This document shows, piece after piece, positions 43,691-54,829 of a DNA stretch of 64,000 bases. Each line of letters begins with the position of its first letter. The stretch's first letter is position 1. The DNA comes from Balaenoptera acutorostrata (taxonomy: Eukaryota; Chordata; Mammalia; Artiodactyla; Balaenopteridae). The stretch is from positions 43,071,536-43,135,535 of the forward strand of contig NC_080075.1 in the NCBI RefSeq assembly GCF_949987535.1, read 5' to 3'. A program made the translations under genes and the position numbers. A model generated the notes under the pieces. That model was not told the origin of the DNA. It ran no database searches and saw nothing but the letters and a program-made list of their open reading frames with translations.

Positions 43691-45410
43691 TGGTCAAGCA
43701 ATGGCAGCTTCAAGTATAATATGCTTCAGCTCGTCAGATCTTCCCTACCCACTGCCGCAGATCAAATTTCACCAGCAGTTGTCCTTTTAGTTTATTCTTC
43801 TTACAGCTCCCCACTCAAAATTCGAAAATGTGAGGCAGCAATAACACATTTAAGTAGTTCACATTAAGGAAGGCAGTTGAAGAATGCTGACCCTTGGCTG
43901 CATCATCAAAGAAAATAAATAGTAAGAGGCTGACTTTAGAATCTGTCTAGGGTCATTCTCATTGTCTAGGCCCCAGGTGGAAAGTAAGTCAAAAAGAGTC
44001 TCAGTAAGCTGATGGAACCATTCAAGAGATGACATTTCTCCCAGTCCTGTCAGGTGGATGCTTCCTGATAAAACAATAGAAGGCTCCAAGGGAAACCCCT
44101 GCCGGCACTTTTGTCTTGGTGTAGCTCCAGTCAGAGAATCCTCTAAAGCACTTCCCAGGGTCTCTTAATGTCTAGAGGCAGCAGTGTTTCCCAATTTTCC
44201 AGCATCGTTTGTCCAGTACCATCTTCCTCCTCTTCTGGGTGTTTAGGGGCTGTCTTAGTAGGAAAAGTGTAAAAATCCAATGTGAGAAGTGCAGTAAGTG
44301 GGCTTTGGTCTGAGAAACTTCTACAGGTGGCAGAAGTAAAAGGCCATCAACAAGGGTGTCAGACTGGGGCTCCTTTCACCCTAAAACAGTCATCTCTGTC
44401 CTTCCTCATACTCTCTTTGCCAGTGTGATCTGTGTTAGAATTGTCATTCAAAACCTATGGAGACAGTCCGATTCCAGCTTTGGGGCGTTTTCATGGGTTC
44501 ATTAGGTTTACATACTTCTTGAACGTGGATTTGCTGTTAACATTCTAATTGGTTTCCACCAAGGCTGATAACCTTTTTATGAGTGAGCAGGGTGAGCTAC
44601 CTTGCTTCTGAGGGGCGGGGGCAGCTGTAGAGCTCAGGAGAGGGCCTGTTTCATTGCGCTACACCACCATGCTTCTTGGTGGAAATAAACACCCAGATTA
44701 TTGAAAGAATGGAGAGATTTGTTGGCAGTTCTGGGTCAAGGTAAGTCAGTAGTTACATTTTTTTTTCTGTTTAGAATTACACTGGGGAGAGACTGCCCTC
44801 AGGTGCTTAGGAAACTGGCTCTACCTCCTTGTCACTTGGCCACAGAAATTTGAGTGGGTTTGTATACGCAGCTCCTAATATTTCAGGCCATTTACTTGTT
44901 TTGTAAGTAATGCAGCTTCTCCCTCAAGTTTTGCATTTGCTCTAAACTAGATGACCATGATGCCTTGGCTAATGCCTTTTAATATCTAAGCCTTGTACAT
45001 CTAGTGCTTGGTTAATAACAGGGAAAAAGCTCTGGTGACTTACCTTGGCCTCGAGAGGGAAAAAAACATCCTTTTAATAATCTGGGAGTTTATTTGGATT
45101 GAAGGCATACTGCATGTTACACAATCTTCTTGTAGACCCGCACAGGTCACAAAACGGCACCCTTGTTTTTTATGAAGTCAGCAAAGATGTATAGGGGCCA
45201 GGCTTGCTGCTTCTCTGAGAGCCTTCAAATTCATCTTTAATATGTAACCTACTAGCAGAGCAGAAACCCTCACTAAGTTTAACGGGCTTTTCTCTGAGAA
45301 CTTTTCTAAGTGTATAACCTGTGTTGCAATTAAAGGTACGTTTTCTAAATGTCCTTAAAAAGGAGTGCACACCCATTTTTAAGGAGTCAACCCACAATCT
45401 CTCATGTCTT
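43691..45410. other. Unassigned sequence, no gene seen
   Basis: No confident gene or repeat. A 127-codon minus frame at 45170-45553 overlaps the L2 end beside it and lacks coding features. Confidence 0.4.
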
Positions 45411-45414
45411 CTCA

Positions 45415-45550
45415 CTTTAAACTTTCTCTCTGACACTAAACTGGGAACTACTTGAGGGTAGGGACAAGTACATCGATCAGTGTTCCAAATAGAAGATTGG
45501 CTAAATACATGAGTCAGACTTGTTGAGTACATGAATGGATGAAGGCTTGT
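45415..45550 (+). repeat. L2 LINE 3' end
   Basis: 'tgacactaaactgggaacta' followed by 'cttgagggtagggacaagta' and 'ttgttgagtacatgaatgga' fits the L2 3' terminus. The tail abuts the MER20 that follows. Confidence 0.65.
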
Positions 45551-45557
45551 CATTCAC

Positions 45558-45770
45558 TAGTGAATCTCAGCCAGGGGTGATTTGCACCCAGGGGACGTAT
45601 GGCAATGTCTGGAGACATTTTTGGTTGTTACAGTGGTGGGGAGGGAATGCGGGGACGCTACTAGCATCTAATGGGTAGAGGATGCCGCTAACTCCTACAA
45701 TGCACGGAACAGTCACCATAGCAGAGTTATTTGGCCCAAAATGTCAATAGTGCTGAGGCTGAGAAACTAC
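45558..45770 (+). mobile_element. MER20 hAT transposon, sense
   Basis: 'ctagtgaatctcagccaggg', 'gtgatttgcacccaggggac', 'ggcaatgtctggagacattt', 'ttggttgttacagtgg', 'ctagcatctaatgggtagag', 'gatgccgctaactcctacaa', 'tgcacggaacagtcac' and 'aaaatgtcaatagtgctgag' run through the whole MER20 consensus in order. It is the better preserved of two copies in the window. Confidence 0.92.
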
Positions 45771-47245
45771 CGTATACATCCCACAACATCACACGCATTT
45801 GTCTGGAAGATGGCCTTTGGACTTTGGAAGATTCATTCAGCAAATATTTATTGAACATTTTCATGTTGAAATTCAACCATGGCATCCACCCAGGAAGCTC
45901 TCTGACATTTTCTTTTTCCTTACCCCACCTCCCCTTTGCCTGTGCTGCCTGCCCTTCCCTTTCTGCACAGTTTTCCAATAACCGTAGGGGGAAAAATGAA
46001 AGTATACTGCAAGAGGGAATGTCTGGCGTCAAAAGCATGGTTCTTTCTAGTTACTAATTTGATTGTAGCCGTGTTTTTTCTGGACCATTCCTTCAGAAGA
46101 TAAATATGTTTATGCTGCCCGTGCTGCCCTCGCACAGCTTAGGAAGCCCTTTGGAGATGGGCATCGAAGGTAAAGAAACACATTCACAGGATGTTTACTC
46201 TAGTGGTGCTCTCAGAAGCATCTGGAATGTTTAAACATATGCTTCCAGCATCTCTCCCTATCTTCACATTGCTGATAAGTTGTGGAAAAACTGTAAATAC
46301 AAATAATGGACTCAGTTTATTTTTAATTAGAAGGCTGCTGCTTATAGCTGAAATCGTGACACTACCAAGCATGTCTTTCTCTCATTTGGAAGGGAAGAAT
46401 GGAGAGTTCCTAGGGTTTTGAACTTGTGCCAGGTTCCCTGAGTCTCTTGGTCTCTGAGTCCCTGCAAATCCAATGTCATTCAGTGGCATGTGACCATAGG
46501 ACGATTCTCTGCACTGCTTAATAACGTTTTTAGGTGTAGCAAGTAATGCTGTTATTTCTACAAAGTTGAAGAGATGTTTTATTTTTCCTTTTTCTTCATA
46601 TTTAACTGTTAACATCTATCCCTCAATTCAATAAAACTTGTAGAGTCATATTTATATTTAAATTGTTATTTTAGGTACATGGATAAGTACTGTTATGTTG
46701 CTCATATCTCCCAAATAAACTTTATTCTGGGAATATAATATTTGTCCGTAGACAAAATTTCTGAGGCTCTTTTTTCCCCAGCTATAAGATGACATAAATA
46801 GACACAGCTAGCCTGGTATTCTGTTATTTTAGGATGTCCTGGATGTTGGGAACTTTCACTGTTGTCTCAAACTTGTAACGGAAGTGGAGAAAATGCCTAT
46901 CTATGCAATACCCAACTGTGGAATTCCCTGGTAGTGCGACAAAGAACAACCACATGAAGATCCAGCTCTAGGCCCATATGTCCCCCAAGATGCTGTGATT
47001 TATGAAGCACTACCTGCTTTGAAAGAGACGTTTCTCTCTTCTTCTCTGATACTTGATTTTTTTCCCTACTGAGTTAACATTTCCTGTTCTGCAGTGGTAT
47101 GCCAAGCTTAAATATGATGACCCATGGAGAGAAAACTTTATGCTTAGACTATAGTTAGAAAGTCTAAGAAGAGAGTTTGATTGTTTAAATGGATGTTCTG
47201 GCAGGAAAACAGGTTTAAAGAAAAGGAAATATGAAGAGATATTTT
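45771..47245. other. Unassigned sequence, no gene seen
   Basis: No recognised repeats or exons. Sense and antisense frames of 108 and 103 codons overlap almost exactly at 45727-46057 and include MER20 sequence, so neither is a gene. Confidence 0.45.
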
Positions 47246-47249
47246 AGAA

Positions 47250-47330
47250 CTGTGCTGTCCAGTGTGGCGGCTGCTGGCCACATGTGGCTATTTGGCTCAC
47301 ATTTGGAATCTGCCTTATTTTTCTACCGTA
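47250..47330. mobile_element. Possible DNA-transposon end
   Basis: 'actgtgctgtccagtgtggc' followed by 'ggctgctggccacatgtggc' and 'tatttggctcac' resembles one half of a palindromic mammalian repeat whose ends read 'gtgctgtccaatatggtagc' and 'cactagccacatgtggcta'. The second half is not found. Name not assigned. Confidence 0.45.
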
Positions 47331-47834
47331 TGATGCTGCTTTAGAATGCTGTCTAGGAACAGCCTTGCCTTCCAGAGCACATTTCCATGGCCTAAAAGTG
47401 AATTTGGCCTAAAGTTTTAAATTTTCCATAGTTTGGCTTAACCCAAACAATACCGTACGTTTCAAGTTCTATAAGCAGTAAATTCCAATGTCACATTAAA
47501 GCCCTAGAATAGGGGTTTCTCTTATGTAATCAAGTCAGTGAGTAGATGCCATTGTATCTCCGAAAACTATAAAATTAAATGCAAAGTTTTGAGTGTGTGT
47601 GAACTCCACTGGAAAGTTTCTTCGGAATCTCCTAAGGATCCCTGACCAACACCTGCAGTGTGTAATTATAGGGGACCACTATTGCTATAGAATTGAATGC
47701 TGGCTGAACCATATAGAAGTGAAGGTGGGCAACATGGTGGTGTTGCCTTGATCTCAAACGGTTTAAGAACTCTCATCCACGGCGAGGAGTCTAAGCGTGG
47801 TTCTACCACTCTTTTGTGCTTTAGTCCTAGATGA

Positions 47835-48055
47835 CTTACTGTTGCCTTTAGAATAAAGTTCACATTTTCCAGGATGGCATTTAAGGCCAATTATATGTGA
47901 ATTGTTTTCTACTACATATCCATGTATGTTCCACCAACAAAAGCTCCATGGTCTCAGAATCTGAGCTCCATTTAAAAGCCATGGCTTTGCAGATGCTTTT
48001 CCCTCTTCTTGAAATTCCACCAAACCTTCGTCCATCTAAATTCTACTTAACATTA
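47835..48055 (+). repeat. L2 LINE internal-3' fragment
   Basis: 'ttagaataaagttcacattt' then 'tccaggatggcatttaaggc' then 'ttttccctcttcttgaaatt' and 'ccaccaaaccttcgtccatc' match L2 (agaataaaatccaaattcct, catggcattcaaggccctcc, then the 'ccttcccccttcttgtccac' type region). Confidence 0.7.
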
Positions 48056-48069
48056 AACTAGGTTATAAG

Positions 48070-48745
48070 ACAGGATAGGGAGAACATATTTGCTTATTTC
48101 TTATAGGACTAATACATCAAACATACAAGGACTTCCATAAATTAGTAATCAAAAGAAATAAATACAATGGGAATGTAGGCAAAAGATAAAAATAAGAAAT
48201 TCAAGGAATAACAAGTTATGATCAGTAAACATGAAACTCTGCTCTATCAGTAAGAACATTTAATTTAAATTTTGGTGTTCTGATGTGCTAGATATCGTTT
48301 AAAACCCTTTCCATAGGCTAATCATTTAAATAAACACAAATAAAAATAGTAACAAATGCTACTATTGGTGATGTAGGAGAAATGGGCACTCTCATATATA
48401 ATCAGTGGACTAAAATTGTGCAAACTTTTTGAAAGCTATTTTGGTACTATCTAATCAAAATTTTAAATGCACACACCCTGTGACCTAGAAATCACACTTC
48501 TAAGAATCTGTCCTACATAAATATTAGGAGGGATGCATGAAAGTATAGGTACAGGGCTTTCTCAGTAATGATCTGGATTGGTTAAATAAATTCTGGAATA
48601 ACCCTGTAATATAGTCATTGAAATGGAATCAAATTAACTAGTATGTGAAAAGAAGTATATGCATTGTTAATTGGAAAACATACATAGTGTAAGATATATA
48701 ACTTGATTTTAGTTTTTAAAACAAAGTATTATGCATGTATATGTA
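48070..48745 (+). repeat. Old L1/HAL1-type LINE, 5' piece of a split copy
   Basis: 'ctaatacatcaaacatacaa' then 'aggaataacaagttatgatc' then 'ggtgatgtaggagaaatggg' then 'gtgacctagaaatcacactt' followed by 'ctaagaatctgtcctacata' and 'tggttaaataaattctggaa' follow the 3' part of ORF2/3' UTR of the old L1M/HAL1 group. Interrupted by stops throughout. Continues after a MIR at 48755-48995. Confidence 0.65.
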
Positions 48746-48754
48746 GATGTACTA

Positions 48755-48995
48755 GTGCTATATTTATTGAGTATTTACTGTATGCCAGGAACTGTTTATA
48801 TTCATTTTCTCATTTATTTCTTAAAACAGACTTAGAATACATACTTTTATAAACACCACTTTACATATTAGAAAAATAACACAGAGAGAAGTTAAGTAAC
48901 TAGCCTGAGGTCACAAAGCTAGTTGGTGGTTGAGCTATGACTTGAAGCCAACCAGTTAGATTTCAGAGCTAGTTTTCTTAACCTCTGTGCTTGTG
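48755..48995 (-). repeat. MIR SINE, antisense
   Basis: 'tattgagtatttactgtatg', 'ccaggaactgtttatattca', 'gagagaagttaagtaactag' and 'cctgaggtcacaaagctagt' followed by 'tggtggttgagctatgactt' is a well-kept reversed MIR. Confidence 0.88.
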
Positions 48996-49210
48996 TTGGG
49001 AGAGAAAGTGGAGTGGCACATTTACAGGAGAGCAAATTACAAGTGTTAAAGCCTATGCACTGCACTGATAACGCTTTGTAAGCTGGGACTGAGAGCAGGG
49101 AGGAAGAGACTTACACTTTTTTGTTTTATACACTTCAGTAGACTAAGAAGGAATGAAGGTCAGATTCAGGGTGATTTTTCTATTTTGTGCTTTTCTATAT
49201 TTTCAAATAT
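48996..49210 (+). repeat. L1/HAL1-type LINE, 3' piece of the split copy
   Basis: 'ggaggaagagacttacactt' followed by 'ttttgttttatacacttcag' and 'tgatttttctattttgtgct' resembles the L1M/HAL1 3' UTR downstream of where the upstream piece stops, so the MIR appears to lie within the LINE. Confidence 0.5.
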
Positions 49211-49334
49211 TGTCTCCTTTCTATATATTCAAATATTGTCAATTGAATATTGAACGTGTGATGCTTTTGTCATGGGGAGCATAATCTCTAAGCGCTGTTT
49301 TGAAGTGTTAAGACTCTGTTCAGTCTCTAGGAAG

Positions 49335-49540
49335 CCTTTCCCAGTCTTTTCAGTAAGAATCAACAGTGCTCTTGTCTGTGCTCCCTTTAGAACCTCCCCT
49401 CATCGTGACTTGTAATGTATTTGTTTTGATTATGTCTTTCTCCTGCCCTAGACAGGAAGCTCATTGAAGGCGGGGATGGCATGTAGTAGGCATTCAGTTG
49501 CTGTTTGTCGAATGGATGGTTGCATGGGTGGATGGATAGA
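49335..49540 (+). repeat. L2 LINE 3' end
   Basis: 'gcctttcccagtcttttcag', 'agacaggaagctcattgaag', 'gcggggatggcatgtagtag' and 'gcattcagttgctgtttgtc' followed by 'gaatggatgg' are the L2 3' terminus in order. Confidence 0.82.
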
Positions 49541-49924
49541 ATGAAAAAGGCATGGGCGCCACTGAGGGATTTTCACCTGGAGCGTCAGCTTCCTTGCTGT
49601 GTTATGAGCTCAACGTTCTAACAGGTAGCACTGCTGGCACCTCTCTGACTCACCATGAGTGCCTAGCTTGATGCCAGGATGAAGCAGGGCCAAAAATGAC
49701 AAGTGCTATAGTTAATGTAATTTTCTTGGCACAACTTTGGGCTTAAGAAGAAGAAGAAATGTGGCAAATCAATTGTTTGAAAATTTGTCAGCCTGGGGTG
49801 GAGATTATGAGAAATGGCCTATTCATAGCAGAAAAAAAAGAAACTTAGGAGCAACCTTACAAGGTCAACTCTTTTACTGCAGCCAGCTATGAAGATGAAA
49901 TAATCCCCGATAAAATAGAAGAAT

Positions 49925-49985
49925 GTGTTGTAAGCTTTCAGTTCAGTACCTGGTACTTGGTAGGTATTCAGAAAAGGTACCTGTG
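49925..49985 (+). repeat. MIR or L2 3' tail
   Basis: 'ttcagtacctggtacttggt' followed by 'aggtattcagaaaaggtac' is the shared 'gtgcctggcacatagtaggt' end of MIR/L2; too short to tell which. Confidence 0.5.
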
Positions 49986-49989
49986 TACA

Positions 49990-50900
49990 TACATATCAAA
50001 GGAATATAGCTTCCATCAATTCTTACAGTAATCCTGGGAAGGAGAGTAAAAAGCTCATAGGCATCATTTATTATTTTGTATGATTTGAAAATTTATTCAA
50101 GAAAACAGCTATAATCTATAAGAAAGAAAAAACAGAAATGGAACTCACTTGATTATTGATCTGCTCCTGTATTCTCTCTCTGTCTCTACCCTTAAAGATA
50201 AGGGATTGATTAGTTAACTGGGGAAGCAATCATACTTCTGAATTATCAGTTTGATGCCACTGTAAACTTGGAGTAATTATTTCTTAAAAATAACTGTGCT
50301 GAGTTGAAAGTACAGGCTGTGTCTACAGCCCTCAGCAACAGACTTGACTGGTGGTAGCCACAGGCAGAATTGGCCTCCTTGGTCTACTGATCCTGGCTTA
50401 ACCCTTTGAAGGCCCAGCTGATTTTCAGTAGATGTGCAAAGGGATGATACTTGCAGGGATTTTCCTTGCATGTATGCTTTCTGTGGGATCACTCAATTAA
50501 TTATAATTGTCCTGCCCTAAAGAACATGGCCCTCGGCAGACTAGGGGGTGTGACCCTCCAGGGGTTTTATTTCAAACCTTATTTTACGGAGGGCAAGTCA
50601 ATCCATGGACTCTCTTCCTCAATATTTAATCAGTCAGCAGGAGTTTCAGTGTCACAGCATCTCAGTCTTCACCAGAGAGTTACTGAGTCTTTGTGGTCTC
50701 CTTCAAAGAGAAGAAAGCAGGCTGTGCTTGCAGGTCAAGAATAAGCAGGGTAGATGTTACTCTCCCAACGCCCCTGGCCACCCCTCCTCCCACTTCAGCA
50801 AGGGCCAGGATATTTTGAGTGGGCTAATTGCTCAAACCCAGGAGCAGGAAACCTGTTTGTAGCATCTGTTTTGGTGCAAGTTATTTGTAGAGGAAGAGCA
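49990..50900. other. Unassigned sequence, no gene seen
   Basis: No recognised repeats. Three overlapping plus frames (97, 85 and 83 codons) at 50451-51005 in different phases have no domain; the last reads into a polypurine tract as a Glu/Lys-rich tail. Confidence 0.4.
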
Positions 50901-50904
50901 CCAG

Positions 50905-50997
50905 TGGAAGAGGTAAAGAAGGAGAAAGAGGATGCAGAGGTAGAGGAAGAGGAGGAAGTAGAGGAGAAAATCGGGGAGGGGAAGGGGAAGGAGACAA
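50905..50997 (+). repeat. Polypurine (GAA/GAG-rich) tract
   Basis: About 90 bases, nearly all A/G on plus, with 'gtagaggaagaggaggaagt' type units and then 'ggggaggggaaggggaagg'. In one frame it gives an acidic Glu-rich peptide, but this is a consequence of composition. Confidence 0.88.
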
Positions 50998-51489
50998 CTA
51001 TATGATGACCACTTTAATCAGAGTCATCCCTAGAGATACTGAACTATCCTTTGAGCAGGTACAGGGCTCAAGGCAAAAAGTACATTGCCACCCTCTCTCC
51101 CCCAGCCCCCAAATCTCTACCATTTTATACAAGGAAAAGGATGCTGAATGTCAGAGAAGTCCTTATAGGAGACAGACCATCAAAGGCTGGAATATGCATG
51201 TGTGTTAAGGATGGAGGAGACTTTCTTGGTGGTGGTGGGGAAAGGGGTTTCTGGATTGCTTGTTTATATGCATATAGGTCTTAGGTCATTTTTTTATAAC
51301 CTTATGGAGAGCCACTTTCTTTCTTTCCACAGGCCCTCTAGGAGCCATTCAAACTGATGGTCCTAGTTGCGTGAGCCTTAAGAGCAGTTCTAGCTCTGGG
51401 CTTTTGTTGAAGACCATTCCTTGGTCCTTGAGTTGTCCAGGAGAATTTCCTCATAAATATAGAGACAAAGTTTATAATATAAGGACCAC

Positions 51490-51800
51490 CATGTGTTTTT
51501 GAGTACCTACTACATTTTTGTACCCAGCGCTAGGTGCTGTACAGAATACAAAAAAAGTTAAGAATCTTTGGCCTCAACTGATTTACTACCTAGTCATTAG
51601 CCAAGATTTTCCTGTAAGATAAATACTTAAGTCATTTAATCATGCAAGTTTTGGGGAGCCATTTGTGAAACACATAAATTGCCAGGTACTGGGCTAGGCA
51701 GTAAGGTTTAATAATAAATAAAACAGTTTTTGCCTTGAAGAAGCTGTTGGAGAGAGTAAATATTAAATTGTGTTGCATGCACTGTGAGACCATCAAAATT
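51490..51800 (-). repeat. L2 LINE 3' end(s), antisense
   Basis: Two L2-like stretches occur in a row: 'gagtacctactacatttttg' with 'cccagcgctaggtgctgtac' (51500-51542), then 'ttgccaggtactgggctagg' with 'cagtttttgccttgaagaag' (51679-51745). They are either two antisense L2 ends or one duplicated end. Confidence 0.6.
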
Positions 51801-52064
51801 CAGAAGACTGAGGGATCAGCACAGATTTTTCGAAGTCATGGAGACCAGAGCACACTCCTAGTAAATCCTCTTTGAGTGGTCCAATCTCAATGTGCATTTG
51901 TGCATTCATTTAGTAAATTTTTGGGACGTAGTACAGGTGTTTCAGCTAGAGTTTGACCCCTGGATAGGAGTTTGATGGCAAGAGAGGAAGGGAAACTTCA
52001 GAAGAGGGCTACATGAGTAGACAGGTGAGATCTCAACTGGGAGCTCCAGAGGATTCTTGCTTGT

Positions 52065-52150
52065 CCTCCCATGTTATAAATGAGGAAACTAGGGCCAGCA
52101 AGAGGGAAAGGACTTGAATTCAGGACAGGCAGCCTGGAAAACAGCAGCCC
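52065..52150 (-). repeat. Probable MIR fragment, antisense
   Basis: 'catgttataaatgaggaaac' followed by 'tagggccagcaagagggaaa' resembles the reversed MIR segment 'tttatagatgaggaaactga'. The remainder is too diverged. Confidence 0.5.
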
Positions 52151-52322
52151 CTATCCAGGTCCTCAGGATTCCTTCTGCCTTTACTTCTTTTTCTCAAGAA
52201 TGGAGCACTGCACTCTCTGAGCACAGAGGAAGGCTTGAGGCTCTCCAGGGACAGAAGCCTTGGTACAGTCCATTCTGGACATTGAAAATGACAGCAGCTT
52301 GGAGTACATCAAAAAGTAAGTG

Positions 52323-52381
52323 AGGATGAAGAGGGAAAAGAACAAGAGGAAAGGGAGGAAAGAAGAAGGAAAGGAGGAATA
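52323..52381 (+). repeat. Purine-rich low-complexity tract
   Basis: Runs of A/G such as 'gaggaaagggaggaaagaag'. Confidence 0.85.
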
Positions 52382-52389
52382 GATATATG

Positions 52390-52620
52390 TATAATGGGCC
52401 AGACACTCTGCTAAGCTCCTGAAGTGAATTTTCTCCTTTAATCATCGTATCAGTCCTATGTACAAGGTAGTTATTGCTCACCTTTGCACATCAAGGCACT
52501 GAGGTTCAGAATACTTATATATCTTGCCCAAGCTCACAACCCAACCAGTGGTGAGACCAAGAATCAACCCCATATTTATCAGGTTCCTGAGTTTGTGCTC
52601 TAACAGCTGCATTGACTGCA
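52390..52620 (-). repeat. MIR SINE, antisense
   Basis: 'gccagacactctgctaagct', 'ctcctttaatcatcgtatca', 'aaggcactgaggttcagaat' and 'tcttgcccaagctcacaacc' match reversed MIR in order. Confidence 0.83.
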
Positions 52621-52739
52621 AGAGGAGAGTATCCAGATGACCTTATACTTTGACCCCTGTGGTGCTGTCCTCCCTGCCTGATATTTTGAGGGAAGGTGAA
52701 AGTGCCAGATGTCATGATATTCAAGTGCCAGTGTCACTT

Positions 52740-52915
52740 GAAACTTCACTTAATCTTCATCCCTCTCTAAAGATGTTATTATAAGTCCTGTTTTGCAGAA
52801 CAGGAAACTGAGGCTGGGGAGCTCAAGCAAGTGGATTCAAGTCACCCAGCTTGTAAAGGACAGAGCTGATATTCAAACCAGATCCTTTGACTCCAAATCC
52901 ATGTTTCCTCCTTTA
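52740..52915 (-). repeat. MIR SINE, antisense
   Basis: 'cttcacttaatcttcatccc', 'aacaggaaactgaggctggg' and 'caagtcacccagcttgtaaa' followed by 'ggacagagctgatattcaaa' match reversed MIR. Second MIR within 400 bp in the same orientation. Confidence 0.82.
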
Positions 52916-52919
52916 TAGT

Positions 52920-53640
52920 ATGAGTTTCCAAGCCATGGAAGGGAAAGATCCTTTGCAGGTATTTGAGGGCCAACTATAGCATGTCTACAATTTCCAGCTT
53001 GAGATGGAGCCCAGAACCTAAGAATCTTATCAGCTTTATTTCTCTGCCTGCCCTCAAATTCTTCCCTTGTGTTTTATCTTGGAGACAGTTTTTAGGAGTT
53101 GAATATGACCCGTAATTCAAGAACAAGATTCCCAGGCTCCACATGTCCTGCTAAAAACTCAACTTCATAGAGGTGTCTAGGCCATGCAATCTGTCTGCAT
53201 AATATCTTTCCTTTGTAGAGAAAGATACTAGGAAAAAGATGACTCTGTAATGGCAAAAGACATGACAAGCACCTCCGTTATCATATGATAACCATCTGCT
53301 TAAGGAGTTAGAGCTACTAATTGGTCTCTCACCTTCAATATAAAAAATGCACCTCCAACTTGGGGTTATTGTACAGTTCACACATCAAAATCTACATTAA
53401 ATGAACCTTCAAGCTGTGGCACAGACCACAACTTCTTTTTTTTTTTTTTTCTGTCATAGAAATTGAAATGACTGCCAGGAAGGCATGGGGAAAGCTTCTG
53501 CGACAGATGGAGGGATTTCTGAGGCCAGGGAAATCTGTACTTTGTATTTCTTAGGGCTAGTTTGAAGCACTCTCCAAAGAGCCAGCCTGAAATGCTTAGG
53601 GAGGTCGGTCATTGAGTTGCTAAATGTAGACTGTCTGATA
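52920..53640. other. Unassigned sequence, no gene seen
   Basis: No gene or repeat recognised except a T run at about 53435-53450. Confidence 0.45.
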
Positions 53641-53771
53641 GTGTTAGGATTTCAGCGTGTAATGATCTGATAAAATCCTTGTCCTCATGAAACTTATACT
53701 TTTCTAGGTCTTTACCTGTCTATGTCAAGATGGATTTTGAGGTAAATGTTGGACTTAGAAATAGGCAGAGA

Positions 53772-54062
53772 GGGCTTCCGTGGTGGCGCAGTGGTTGAGA
53801 ATCTGCCTGCCAATGCAGGGGACACGGGTTCTAGCCCTGGTCTGGGAAGATCCCACATGCCACGGAGCAACTGGGCCCGTGAGCCATAATTGCTGAGCCT
53901 GCGCGTCTGGAGCCTGTGCCCGCAACGGGAGAGGCCGCGGTAGTGAGAGGCCCGCGCACCGCGATGAAGAGTGGCCCCCGCTTGCCACAACTAGAGAAAG
54001 CCCTCACACAGAAACAAAGACCCAACACAGCCATAAATAAATAAATTAAAAAAAAAAAAAAA
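53772..54062 (+). mobile_element. CHR-type tRNA-derived SINE, sense
   Basis: Head 'ggcttccgtggtggcgcagt' and A-box-like 'ggcgcagtggttgag', then B-box-like 'gggttctagccct', the CpG-rich body and a poly-A tail. Target duplication 'agaaataggcagaga' (53757-53771) versus 'agaaattggcagaga' (54063-54077) differs at one base. Antisense frames of 67-92 codons here are SINE artefacts. Confidence 0.95.
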
Positions 54063-54077
54063 AGAAATTGGCAGAGA

Positions 54078-54829
54078 AAATGCTGCTCACATAGGATAAT
54101 TTAAGGACACCTCAAAGTCTGCCCCCCCCAAAAAAAACTGTTCTGTCAACTTGTTACAGTGTCTGAAATATCACTATTAGAGATGCACTACTGTTCTGAA
54201 TTTTGAATTTAGAAATAATCTCCTAGTAAATTGCACACATTCTTCCACATGTATTTCTTTCTTTTTCTTCCCAGGACAGACTTCTAGGAAGTGGGGATGA
54301 TGCAGTGGGGGAGGTAATGATAGTAAAAATGAAATGGTTCACAGTTTTGTTGAGGTTGGACCTTCACACAGTATTGGGATTGAGCATCTTCTTTAGCTAC
54401 TATGGCAGTATTGTGGGGGCACAACTTCACTCAGAAAACCTGACAGGCTAGAGACTGATGGATCTATATGAAGAAGATGCCAGTTTGTTTCTGCAGTCAG
54501 GAGGGTCCAAGATCACTCCCTTTCATTCTCCACTGCTCCCTGAATATCTGTAGAGTTAACTACAGAGTCACAATTGCTGTGACCAACTGATTACCTTCAT
54601 AAAAGTATGTTCTTGTTTCCCCAGAGCCACCAGCCCAGTGGAAATCCATTTGCTACTTGGGTCTGCAGTTTTCTGTGGTTGAACCAATGAGAAAGATGAT
54701 GACTGCATGAAAAAAAAAAAAGATAAAAAGTTCTTCCAAGCCATGACTAAGGTAATGAACAAAAAAGCTTGTGTGACCCCAGGGTTCTTTGCTTCTATTT
54801 CTTCAAATGACTTAAAGGCAATGACCTAA
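54078..54829. other. Unassigned sequence, no gene seen
   Basis: Contains a C8A8-like run at 54122-54138 and an A run near 54709, otherwise no repeat or gene recognised. Confidence 0.45.

Noticed and set aside
45727..46057. Pair of overlapping sense/antisense frames of about 105 codons
   Set aside because: Both include MER20 sequence at their ends and overlap almost fully; no coding signal.
53712..54034. Three antisense frames of 67-92 codons
   Set aside because: CHR SINE translations sharing the same peptide segments as other copies.
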